DNA of 64,000 nucleotides from Gammaproteobacteria bacterium. GTDB lineage: Bacteria > Pseudomonadota > Gammaproteobacteria > Enterobacterales > Kangiellaceae. The stretch lies in the NCBI GenBank assembly GCA_013373375.1, contig JABXHY010000025.1, positions 124,001 to 188,000 on the forward strand. Reading direction: 5' to 3'. The translations under genes and the position numbers were made by a program. Positions 10,756 to 18,586 of the stretch are shown in pieces. The notes beneath the pieces were generated by a model, which did not search any database, was not told where the DNA came from, and worked only from the letters and a program-made list of their open reading frames with translations. How positions within the stretch are numbered: position 1 is the stretch's first letter; each line of letters opens with the position of its first letter.

Positions 10756-11190
10756 CTATCGCCCAATGATCATGCAACTAGACGTTCCATAGGCAATTAA
10801 CTTACCATTCTGATCCATTATTCGACCTTCTGATACACCAAGGCGCTTCGAAATATTGATCACTCTTCCGGTAGCAATTAGAGTTTCATCCTTCGGAATC
10901 GGTTTTACCACTTTCACATTTAAATCTATCGTACCATAGCCGATACCAGGCTCAAGTTCTGTATGTATCGCACATCCGGTAATAGAATCTAATACAGTTG
11001 CCGCAAATCCACCATGAACGCCACCCATTGGGTTGGTATGGCGATCGTCTGCTTTAACTTCAAATGTCACTTCTCCTTGAATAGCTTTTACCATTTTCAT
11101 AGGTATTGTCTCAGCCATACTTGGATGAGGGATTTTTCCATCGATAATAGCTTGTATAAATTCTAAACCTGACATATGGGGTGGTTTCAT
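10756..11190 (-). CDS. PaaI-family hotdog thioesterase
   Basis: The 144-aa protein has the hotdog signature HTNPMGGVHGGFAATVLDS, with the G-G-x-H-G-G turn and the catalytic-type D at its end, then TIDLNVKVVKPIP and the late strand ATGRVINISKRLGVSEGRI. Such enzymes hydrolyse acyl-CoA thioesters; the substrate is unknown. It sits in a co-directional group with CsaA and GNAT genes upstream and DUF3224 downstream. AGGAG is 13 nt before the ATG, which is longer than ideal, so an internal ATG at 11175 is possible. Confidence 0.88.
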   Translation of the reverse strand: MKPPHMSGLEFIQAIIDGKIPHPSMAETIPMKMVKAIQGEVTFEVKADDRHTNPMGGVHGGFAATVLDSITGCAIHTELEPGIGYGTIDLNVKVVKPIPKDETLIATGRVINISKRLGVSEGRIMDQNGKLIAYGTSSCMIIGR

Positions 11191-11291
11191 TCCTTCATAA
11201 ACTCCTGCTAAATAGCTCTGAAAAATATTGAATGAATAATATCGGGATAGAAAAATTCTTCCGTATTACTTTATTGATTAAATACTTGATC

Positions 11292-11795
11292 TTAAATCTT
11301 GTATTGATAGAGATTATTCATTGTATCGTACAACTCCATCGAACCGATTAACTTAAAATTTAATTTCATAAGAAGCTGATTCGATCGAAGATTATTCGGG
11401 AGCGTTACTGCAAGTAGACTATTAAGGTCAAGGTCTTTCTTCATACTCGATAGAATTTGCATCGCTGACTCGTAAGCATAACCTTTACCGCAGTAGTCAG
11501 GTAAAAAGGCAAAACCCAAATCAGGTTGTTCGAGCTCTTGTCGCTTAACTAAGCCGCACATGCCAATTGGTGTGCTATCCTTTTTTAAACTCACAAGATT
11601 AAGTCCAAAACCGTTCAGCTTATAACTAGCTAAAGGGCCATTTTCCAAATATTCCAATGCATCTTGCTTTGTACGAACTTGTTTATCGCCAATATAGCGA
11701 AGAAAAGATTCGTCGTTCAGCAACTGAACAACAAAGTCTGCGTCCGTCGGCTGGAAGGGTCGAATAATTAATCTCTGAGTAATCCAGTGTTTCAA
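11292..11795 (-). CDS. GNAT N-acetyltransferase (RimJ/RimL-like)
   Basis: The 167-aa protein shows the GNAT core: TQRLIIRPFQPTDA at the N-terminus, IGMCGLVKRQELEQPDLGFAF (split over about 97-117), and the acetyl-CoA loop DYCGKGYAYESA (about 119-130), then SNQLLMKLNF near 145-155. The layout is that of RimJ/RimL-type acetyltransferases, which modify protein N-termini or small amines. The acceptor is not predictable. It lies 32 nt downstream of csaA and 101 nt upstream of the thioesterase gene. Confidence 0.88.
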   Translation of the reverse strand: MKHWITQRLIIRPFQPTDADFVVQLLNDESFLRYIGDKQVRTKQDALEYLENGPLASYKLNGFGLNLVSLKKDSTPIGMCGLVKRQELEQPDLGFAFLPDYCGKGYAYESAMQILSSMKKDLDLNSLLAVTLPNNLRSNQLLMKLNFKLIGSMELYDTMNNLYQYKI

Positions 11796-11827
11796 TAGCT
11801 TTACTTCGCAGTTATTAGTGAAATTAT

Positions 11828-12166
11828 TTACGCAAGCTTTGAACCATTCGGCAATTTAAAATCAACGGTCGATAATACAACAGAGCCATCTTCTTGATGA
11901 AACCCGGTAACTAAACACTCTGATTGTACTGGTCCAATTTGTTTTGCAGGGAAATTGATAACGGCTAAGACCTGTTTTCCTATCAAAGTTTCTTTTGAAT
12001 AAAGTTCGGTAATTTGAGCACTGGATTTTTTAATGCCGATTTCACTACCAAAATCAACTTTCAATTTAAATGCGGGTTTTCTAGCCTCTGGGAAATCATC
12101 AACCGCAATTATTGTTCCCACTCGTATATCAATTTTTTGGAAGTCAGACCATTCTATTAGTTCCAT
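11828..12166 (-). CDS. csaA: CsaA-type tRNA-binding protein
   Basis: The 112-aa protein is a stand-alone OB-fold tRNA-binding domain. It begins WSDFQKIDIRVGTI and holds ARKPAFKLKVDFG, KSSAQITELY and QVLAVINFP, the hallmark order of CsaA and of the C-terminal domain of methionyl-tRNA synthetase. CsaA dimers bind tRNA and have export-chaperone activity in Bacillus; the role in gammaproteobacteria is less clear. It heads the four-gene minus-strand run ending at 10329. Confidence 0.9.
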   Translation of the reverse strand: MELIEWSDFQKIDIRVGTIIAVDDFPEARKPAFKLKVDFGSEIGIKKSSAQITELYSKETLIGKQVLAVINFPAKQIGPVQSECLVTGFHQEDGSVVLSTVDFKLPNGSKLA

Positions 12167-12333
12167 AAAGTGCCTATTTTAACTCTATTGTAGGAAACTC
12201 AAGTAGGTTACAACAATAATAAATCTTTTGTATATTGGCTAGCAAAAGAACTCTTTTATTCTCTTAATTTCAATTATTGTATTGAAGTCCAATTTTGTAT
12301 CTGCAAATAATTAATACCTTCATTGTAAAAACA

Positions 12334-12360
12334 AAAAAGCCCAGAATCACTCTGGGCTTT
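12334..12360 (-). terminator. Terminator of the S8 protease gene
   Basis: AAAGCCCAGA/TCTGGGCTTT, a 10-bp stem with a 5-nt loop, lies 27 nt past the protease stop. A-rich and T-rich flanks allow function in both directions. No gene is present in 12167-12333. Confidence 0.85.
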
Positions 12361-12386
12361 TTAGAGTTTATAGACTCGTCCAATGA

Positions 12387-14675
12387 TTATGGTTTTACAA
12401 TAATCAAGTTTGAACGAAGTGTAATGCTACCCGATGTTGTGTAAGTTTCATTGTAGCAAGTTGTTCTTGCAGTAAATGGAACAGTGTAGGTGCCTACACC
12501 CGCAGATAAACTAAATGCCGCAGTTTGCTCACCACCGTCGTCTATCTTACTAATCGTCGCGCTTGTTGGCCCGCTTACACCGCTCACATAACCTCGCGTT
12601 ACACTCACACTACAAGTATCAACGCCACCGTTATTTCGAACTTTTAATGCAACATTAATTGGAAATAATGGAGTTCCAGAGAACGATTGCGAAGGAATTT
12701 GCAAACTCGGAGGAGACACTTGGGTAAAGTTCTCTTCTGTCGCTAATGCAAAAGACTCACTTGATGCACCATCAAAGCTACTGCTCCACGCGTATACTTT
12801 AATAACCGCATCTAACGATGAGGGAGCTGCAACTTGATGAACATTATCATCGCCATCCCAGTCGTAGGCTTTAAGAGTGTTATCGCCTTCTGCGTATAAA
12901 CGAAGATTTAAGTCACTTAAGTTATACGCACTACCCGTTGGCCCTGAAGCAAAGTTAGCTCTTCGCTGCCAAACGAGAGTTGCTTTTTCGTTGGTGTACA
13001 TTTTTCCTTTAAATAATTTATAGTCATTCGCAATGTTGTTGTCGTTACGTGGCGTAACCGAACTAACAAAGTAATCGCCTCGATTATAGTGTGCTTCCCA
13101 CATATCGATGTAGCCCCAACCATAACTTTTGTCCCAGTGAGAGCCCGCTTTGAAGCCATCATCTGCAGTGCTGCTGGTATTGTTTGAGTCCCATGCATCA
13201 GCCGTATTAATTAACACTGCTTTTTGTGCCATTGGCGTGTGATTTCCGCCATCTTCCATTAAGATGATAGCGCCTGCCACATGCGGTGCAGCCATACTGG
13301 TTCCTGATTTTGAAATATAATCAGCTCCGGTTGCCCAGTTACTACTCGTAGAGAGAATTGCGGTTCCCGGTGCAGCGATGTCCGGTTTTTTACGGCCGTT
13401 AAGCGTTGGACCAACACTGGAATCAAATCGACGAACATCGTCACCGCGTGACTGTGTATTACGATCATCCATATTCGCAACAGCCATTAAATTGTAAGCT
13501 GGTGCAGGATGAGTAATACGAGGATTTGAATCGTTCCAGCCTGAGTTCCCGGTCGACTTAGTCACCATTACGTTATAATTTTGAACAAATGCATCGTAAA
13601 ATGCGTCGGTATCGGAATAGTCAGTATCATCGGCAACACCATATCCAAGAGAGTGATTAATAACTTCTGGTCCCTGACAATTTCCAGTAATCATCCATTG
13701 CATTCTCGACATAGTCGTTGACTGGTTACCAGCATTAGCCCATATCACAGAATCAGTACCCGGCGCTGTGCCTTTGTAGGTTCCATTGTTACTGATAACA
13801 ATCCCAGCAACATGAGTACCATGACTCCCGTTTACAGATGAACCAGCTGGTGAACAGAAGTTAATACCGGCTCCACTGTAGGCAGGATGATCTTCTTGTA
13901 ATCCATCATCGACCATACCAAAGTCATATGGATATCCATCAAAACTGTTGCTGTGCCAAGTGTTGTATCGCGCAGATGGAACACTCGTATCTAACTCATA
14001 ATCCACTGGCGCATCATAAGTAATTTTGAAAACATCTGGATCGCTGGCTAACTGGCTTAATAAACCTTTATTAACGCTAGCACCTATGGCTTGGTTTAAG
14101 GCAACTTGTTCTTTTACTTTACCGCCTAAAGACTTAATTAAATTGCTTACATCCTGGAGCTTTTTCTGTCCTGAAGCTTCAACGACTTTTGCTTTAGCCA
14201 GTCGCATTTTATCGCGTGTTTCATCCAGTGATTTCTTAATATCACGTGCTGCAGATTTATCGTTCGATGACATGATTGCTGCTTTCGATTGCATGAATTC
14301 ACGTTCTTCTTTTTCGGAGAGTGATTCTTTTGGTCGATATTTGGTTTCGATCGAGCGTAGCTGTTTAGAAAGAGATTTCAGTTCGCGATCGTACTGCTTT
14401 TCAACTTGATCGAGTCGATCAGTTAAATCATCGCCTTTTAAAAATACAATCACATCAATAGACTGTTGATCGAGCTTTTTCTGACTGAGAACTTTTTGCA
14501 GCTCAGGCGAAAGCTTGCTAGCTTGTTTAGCTAGTGGCTGACTCAATAAATAACCAACGCCATCTTCTCCCTGATGAATATTACCTTGTAGGTAATGCGT
14601 TGACTTTGCTGCCGCTAATGTAAATGAGGATAAAACACATGCTGTAACCGTTGTCATCCTGAAAACGTTTTTCAT
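12387..14675 (-). CDS. Secreted subtilisin-family (S8) serine protease with coiled-coil propeptide
   Basis: 762 aa from the ATG at 14675, chosen because AGGAG lies 9 nt upstream and a signal peptide (1-23) follows at once; a longer frame to 14720 has neither. Catalytic triad: D256 in MVDDGL (a D-D-G variant of the usual D-S/T-G), H285 in GSHGTHVAG and S460 in GTSMAAPHVAG. Inhibitor I9-like strands (IDVIVFLK at 73-80; VFKITYD at 215-221) are separated by a lysine/glutamate-rich helical insert (about 84-170), probably a coiled coil. The region after about residue 490 is a beta-rich extension that includes a segment with an even cysteine pair. It probably works with the M4 and M28 enzymes in extracellular proteolysis. 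It is monocistronic with its own terminator. Confidence 0.93.
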   Translation of the reverse strand: MKNVFRMTTVTACVLSSFTLAAAKSTHYLQGNIHQGEDGVGYLLSQPLAKQASKLSPELQKVLSQKKLDQQSIDVIVFLKGDDLTDRLDQVEKQYDRELKSLSKQLRSIETKYRPKESLSEKEEREFMQSKAAIMSSNDKSAARDIKKSLDETRDKMRLAKAKVVEASGQKKLQDVSNLIKSLGGKVKEQVALNQAIGASVNKGLLSQLASDPDVFKITYDAPVDYELDTSVPSARYNTWHSNSFDGYPYDFGMVDDGLQEDHPAYSGAGINFCSPAGSSVNGSHGTHVAGIVISNNGTYKGTAPGTDSVIWANAGNQSTTMSRMQWMITGNCQGPEVINHSLGYGVADDTDYSDTDAFYDAFVQNYNVMVTKSTGNSGWNDSNPRITHPAPAYNLMAVANMDDRNTQSRGDDVRRFDSSVGPTLNGRKKPDIAAPGTAILSTSSNWATGADYISKSGTSMAAPHVAGAIILMEDGGNHTPMAQKAVLINTADAWDSNNTSSTADDGFKAGSHWDKSYGWGYIDMWEAHYNRGDYFVSSVTPRNDNNIANDYKLFKGKMYTNEKATLVWQRRANFASGPTGSAYNLSDLNLRLYAEGDNTLKAYDWDGDDNVHQVAAPSSLDAVIKVYAWSSSFDGASSESFALATEENFTQVSPPSLQIPSQSFSGTPLFPINVALKVRNNGGVDTCSVSVTRGYVSGVSGPTSATISKIDDGGEQTAAFSLSAGVGTYTVPFTARTTCYNETYTTSGSITLRSNLIIVKP

Positions 14676-14993
14676 GATAGTGCTCCTAGTTTTTATTAAA
14701 CGTAAAAAGTCACTATGCATCTCCAGTCATCCTGACTTTTTACACCTTGCTCCCTTTGAGTTAGGCATGGGTATCTTGGCAAGACTTGTTGAGATTATTA
14801 ACAAACAATTAGCATCTTTTTGTGTGAGACATTGTCCACCATTTGTTTAATATCTCCATCGAGGGTAAAAATATATTTCAATAGCCGATATAAATTCGAG
14901 AATGCTTTTTAATGCATGGATTTGACTATTATGACGAAGGTCTTACCATAGGATTATGTTTAAACCGTTTCGCTCATAATTTATGAGGCCGAC

Positions 14994-16457
14994 ATGACAG
15001 CTTTAATCAATCATCTAAAACAATCCTCGCTATTGAAAACTCAGTCCTACGTTAACGGACAATGGGTCAAACAAAATAAAACCTTTTCTGTTAACAATCC
15101 TGCTAACAATAAAGTTATCGCCGAAGTTAACGACGATGGAGCGGAGCAAACTGCACTTGCTATTGCTGCAGCAGTCAAAGCGCAAAAGGAATGGTCAAAA
15201 ACTTTAAGCGTAGAAAGGTTCGCTAAATTAACTCGTTGGTACGAACTCATTATGGCTAATCAAGATGACTTGGCGGCCATTATGACCGTAGAGCAAGGAA
15301 AACCTTTAGCAGAGGCGAAAGCTGAAATTGCTTATGGCGCTCAATTCATTCAGTGGTTTGCAGAACAAGCGAAGCGCATTAAAGGAGAAGTATTGCCTAA
15401 CCCCAGTAGTGATCGTCGCATTAGTGTCATCAAACAACCGGTCGGTGTCGTCGGCATTGTAACGCCATGGAACTTTCCAAGTAGCATGATTACTCGTAAA
15501 GTAGCTCCAGCGTTAGCTGCGGGTTGTACCGTCGTCATTAAGCCAGCCGCAGAAACACCCTTGTCAGCCCTGGCACTTGCTGAGTTAGCACATCAAGCTG
15601 AAATTCCAGATGGCGTAATCAATATCATCGTAGGAGAAGATGCTCAAAGTATTGGTGAAGTCCTCACTCAACATCCAGATGTCGCAAAATTCTCGTTCAC
15701 GGGCTCAACTAAAGTTGGTAAAAAATTACTGGAACAATGTGCTTCTACGGTTAAGAAAGTGTCTCTCGAGCTCGGTGGAAATGCTCCTTTTATTGTATTC
15801 GATGATGCCGACCTGGACGCAGCCGTTGAAGGTGCAATAGCCTCAAAGTTTCGGAATACCGGGCAAACCTGTGTCTGCGCTAATCGACTTCTGGTTCAGG
15901 ACTCCATATATGACGAATTTGTTGACCGCTTGAGTAGAAAAGTATCAGAGTTAACCACAGGAGACGGCTTACAGGACTCGGTAGATTTGGGTCCCATGAT
16001 CCATAGAAACGCACTGGAAAAAACTCACCAGTTAGTCAAAGATTCAATTGATAATGGAGCCATACTTGTGACTGGCGGCCAGCTGCCAAAAGACAACTCT
16101 AACTTTTATCCAGCAACGTTAATCAAAGATGTTTCGAACCAAATGAAAATTGCACAAACAGAAATATTTGGTCCCGTTGCACCCGTCATAAAGTTTGAAA
16201 CAGAAAGCGAAGCAATCGAAATGGCGAACGACACTCGTTATGGATTAGCGGCTTATTTTTATGCTCGTGACATTGGGCGCTGCTATCGAGTGATGGAGCA
16301 ACTTGAATATGGCATGGTGGGAATAAATGCAGGGGTAATATCCAATCCCTTAGCGCCTTTTGGCGGAGTAAAAGAATCGGGCATTGGCCGAGAAGGAGGC
16401 TCGGAAGGCATAGAAGAATTTCTCGAAATAAAGTACGCCTGCTATGGCGATATCTGA
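14994..16457 (+). CDS. gabD: NAD(P)-dependent succinate-semialdehyde dehydrogenase
   Basis: The 487-aa enzyme belongs to the aldehyde dehydrogenase superfamily and matches the GabD branch closely. It has TPWNFPSSMITRKVAPALAAG (split near 158-178), FTGSTKVGKKL, the base E259 in LELGGNAPFIVFDDADLD and nucleophile C293 in GQTCVCANR. The second cysteine (C295) of the CxC is the one used for redox control in some SSADHs. It would oxidise succinate semialdehyde to succinate, feeding GABA-derived carbon into the TCA cycle. No GABA transaminase gene is adjacent. The ATG follows the divergent region shared with the S8 protease (14676-14993), which holds no gene. Confidence 0.92.
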   Translation: MTALINHLKQSSLLKTQSYVNGQWVKQNKTFSVNNPANNKVIAEVNDDGAEQTALAIAAAVKAQKEWSKTLSVERFAKLTRWYELIMANQDDLAAIMTVEQGKPLAEAKAEIAYGAQFIQWFAEQAKRIKGEVLPNPSSDRRISVIKQPVGVVGIVTPWNFPSSMITRKVAPALAAGCTVVIKPAAETPLSALALAELAHQAEIPDGVINIIVGEDAQSIGEVLTQHPDVAKFSFTGSTKVGKKLLEQCASTVKKVSLELGGNAPFIVFDDADLDAAVEGAIASKFRNTGQTCVCANRLLVQDSIYDEFVDRLSRKVSELTTGDGLQDSVDLGPMIHRNALEKTHQLVKDSIDNGAILVTGGQLPKDNSNFYPATLIKDVSNQMKIAQTEIFGPVAPVIKFETESEAIEMANDTRYGLAAYFYARDIGRCYRVMEQLEYGMVGINAGVISNPLAPFGGVKESGIGREGGSEGIEEFLEIKYACYGDI

Positions 16458-16551
16458 CTTTAAAAAATAAATGATGACTATTACGGTTTTGAGTAAAGTT
16501 TGATGTGTGCAATACTGCCGCATTAAATTTTCTGGTAATTAGAACTCATTA

Positions 16552-17148
16552 ATGCTCGAATATTTCTATTCATTTTTCACTGCGCTGCTTTTAATCTTTG
16601 CCGCCGAGTTTGCCGATAAAAGTCAACTAGTGTGCATGACATTGTCTGCGAAGCACAGAGCCTGGCCCGTGTTTATAGGCGCGGCTCTTGCATTTTTACT
16701 GCTCAATGGAATAGCCGTATTATTTGGAACAGTTGCAATTCAATGGTTGCCAGAGTGGCTGGTAACTGCAGCGGTTGCTTTATTGTTTTTAGTTTTTGGC
16801 TTGCAATCTTTAATTTATCCTGCTGACGACGAGTCTCTAGAAAACCAATCGATTCATTATAGCTCAATAATTCTATCAACCTTCTTATTGATCAGTGTTG
16901 CTGAGTTTGGCGATAAAACACAACTCGCAGTGATTGGTTTAAGCACCCAATTTAACCCTTGGTTAGTTTACTTAGGTTCTTCTCTTGCTTTAGTTTTAAC
17001 ATCGGGACTCGGAGTATGGGCTGGCCAAAAACTATTGCAGATTGTTTCGATTAAACGAGTTCATCAGGTAAGTGGAATCATTTTTATTGTTCTTGGCGCT
17101 TTCAGCACCTATGAATTAATTCAAGTAATACTTATTAATCCTTCGTAA
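16552..17148 (+). CDS. GDT1/TMEM165 (UPF0016) family cation transporter
   Basis: The 198-aa inner-membrane protein has six or seven helices in two inverted halves, each with the family motif: AAEFADKSQLVCM (about 19-31) and VAEFGDKTQLAVI (about 117-129). These E-x-G/A-D-K-S/T motifs form the ion site. Relatives move Mn2+ or Ca2+ out of the cytoplasm in exchange for protons; Mn2+ export is the best guess. The 94-nt upstream gap is too short for, and shows no sign of, a yybP-ykoY manganese riboswitch. It is convergent with the DUF1287 gene. Confidence 0.9.
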   Translation: MLEYFYSFFTALLLIFAAEFADKSQLVCMTLSAKHRAWPVFIGAALAFLLLNGIAVLFGTVAIQWLPEWLVTAAVALLFLVFGLQSLIYPADDESLENQSIHYSSIILSTFLLISVAEFGDKTQLAVIGLSTQFNPWLVYLGSSLALVLTSGLGVWAGQKLLQIVSIKRVHQVSGIIFIVLGAFSTYELIQVILINPS

Positions 17149-17220
17149 TTAATCCCTAGTAATTAATTCACGGTTTTATTTATAGCAAAACTCACTTATA
17201 AACGATGTAATATTGCTTCT

Positions 17221-17826
17221 TTATTCAGGGCTGAATCGATAATGTCCGGTAATGGGATAGTTGAACAACATAGATTCTAACTTAGGTCCTGCCCCGATAT
17301 TATGAACAATTAATGGCATGTTATTCAAAGTTCTTCGATCACTTACAATTCCAATGTGTGGCAAGTTTCCTGGCAGCATCCAAGTAACCAAGTCACCTGG
17401 CTTGTAGTCCTCTACTATATTTGTAATTTCCAAAACTTGGCCATGCCGACTAAAAAAAGTTTGTAGATTAGGAACTCTTCGGTGGTCAATATTTGGGTCA
17501 GGCTTATTAAGCCCCCAAATACGTTTAGATGGATAAACCGAGAAATTAGCTTTCATATCTTCGTGAACCAACTGCTGCAAGTCGATGCCCAGAGCTCGAT
17601 AGCTGCGAATAATGACATCGGTACAGACGCCAATGTCAGCAGGCACGTCACCTCCAGGGTAATCAATGACAACATATCGTCCATCGTATTTCACATATTG
17701 ATAAGTACGCTCGATAGCAGCTACATTTAATCTATTAGCAAAAGTCACTTGCTCAGCGGCATTAAGAACAAGACTGCTGGAAAAAAACCAACAATAAAAT
17801 ATGACCCGAATATTTCTATTTTTCAA
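17221..17826 (-). CDS. DUF1287 family exported protein (NlpC/P60-like fold)
   Basis: The 201-aa protein has a signal peptide (1-23, LVLNA). It contains the family core TYQYVKYDGRYVVIDYPGGDVP, with the cysteine in GVCTDVIIRSYRALGID (about 67-83), HRRVPNLQTFF, and GDLVTWMLPGNLPHIGIVSD with its histidine. C and H placed like this suggest a papain-like NlpC/P60 peptidase fold acting in the periplasm, possibly on peptidoglycan peptides. The start overlaps the end of the L,D-transpeptidase-fold gene by 11 nt, so translation is probably coupled. Confidence 0.85.
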   Translation of the reverse strand: MKNRNIRVIFYCWFFSSSLVLNAAEQVTFANRLNVAAIERTYQYVKYDGRYVVIDYPGGDVPADIGVCTDVIIRSYRALGIDLQQLVHEDMKANFSVYPSKRIWGLNKPDPNIDHRRVPNLQTFFSRHGQVLEITNIVEDYKPGDLVTWMLPGNLPHIGIVSDRRTLNNMPLIVHNIGAGPKLESMLFNYPITGHYRFSPE

Positions 17827-18547
17827 AAATGTACCGTCCTTCTTCTACTTCCACATTCGGTGGCAAATAACTATTCTCAAATAAATCGTAACCTTGCTGC
17901 AAATTTTTCCAAAACTCATACCATTTATTATCTTGATACTGCTCTAGGTTCACTGAAGTCATTCGAAACGGAAACACATGCACTCGAAAAAATGGCTGTC
18001 CGTTTTTGAAGGCATGGTGTGCCATCGTATAAATTTCTTCTATTAAGGCATCGGTCATCGCATAACATCCAATGGATACGCAGTTACCATGAACCATTAA
18101 GGCACTGCCTGTTCTTTTATGAAATCTATCATAAGCATTTGGATAACCAAGATTGAATGAGAGATGAAACTTACTCCATGGGTTCAACTGATTAGGTTTC
18201 ACAAAATAAAAGCCTTCCGGACTTTGACCATCACCTTCCTTAAGTTTTGGTCCCAAGTCTCCGGAAAAAGTACAAATAGGGTATGTTTTAAACTTTTCAA
18301 AAGCTCCCTTTTCTGACTGGACCCACAACTCTAGCTCGTCACTTTGCTTAAAAATTCTAATAAAAATTGGAGCGCCCAGAGTCAAATCTTTTGCTGCTAA
18401 CGCCTGTACTAAGTCTGCCTTAATTTTTTTGATCGCATTTCTCGATCGTTGGCTTTCAGGAATATCGGCGCTTACTTGTTTCACTAATCCGCAACTTATT
18501 AAAATCAACAATGTAAAAAAATAAAGTATCTTAATGCCATGTGTCAT
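17816..18547 (-). CDS. L,D-transpeptidase-fold (YkuD) protein, YafK/DpaA-like
   Basis: The 243-aa envelope protein has an N-terminal signal/lipoprotein-like segment: LILISCGL places a cysteine at about residue 19. A YkuD domain follows with MVHGNCVSIGCYAMTD (about 146-161), the H-G-x-x-x-S-x-G-C catalytic motif. In Escherichia coli the YafK/DpaA relative cleaves Braun lipoprotein from peptidoglycan instead of making 3-3 crosslinks, so hydrolysis or crosslink editing is plausible. The PNQLNPWSKFHLSFNLGYPNAYDR segment (about 114-137) is typical of this branch. It is followed by, and overlaps, a DUF1287 gene, forming a two-gene wall operon. Confidence 0.88.
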   Translation of the reverse strand: MTHGIKILYFFTLLILISCGLVKQVSADIPESQRSRNAIKKIKADLVQALAAKDLTLGAPIFIRIFKQSDELELWVQSEKGAFEKFKTYPICTFSGDLGPKLKEGDGQSPEGFYFVKPNQLNPWSKFHLSFNLGYPNAYDRFHKRTGSALMVHGNCVSIGCYAMTDALIEEIYTMAHHAFKNGQPFFRVHVFPFRMTSVNLEQYQDNKWYEFWKNLQQGYDLFENSYLPPNVEVEEGRYIFEK

Positions 18548-18586
18548 AAACGTCCTTTTTATAATACAAATTAAAATCTAACTAGC

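Noticed and set aside
10719-10766. Extended N-terminus of the DUF3224 protein from a TTG codon
   Set aside because: The extension overlaps the thioesterase gene, and the family begins at the internal MKATGKF.
14026-14409. A 127-codon plus-strand frame inside the S8 protease gene
   Set aside because: It is antisense to the well-supported protease propeptide, shows no ribosome site or recognisable domain, and arises from the codon bias of the opposite strand.
16458-16551. A manganese (yybP-ykoY) riboswitch before the GDT1-family gene
   Set aside because: The 94-nt gap is too short and lacks the paired-loop consensus.
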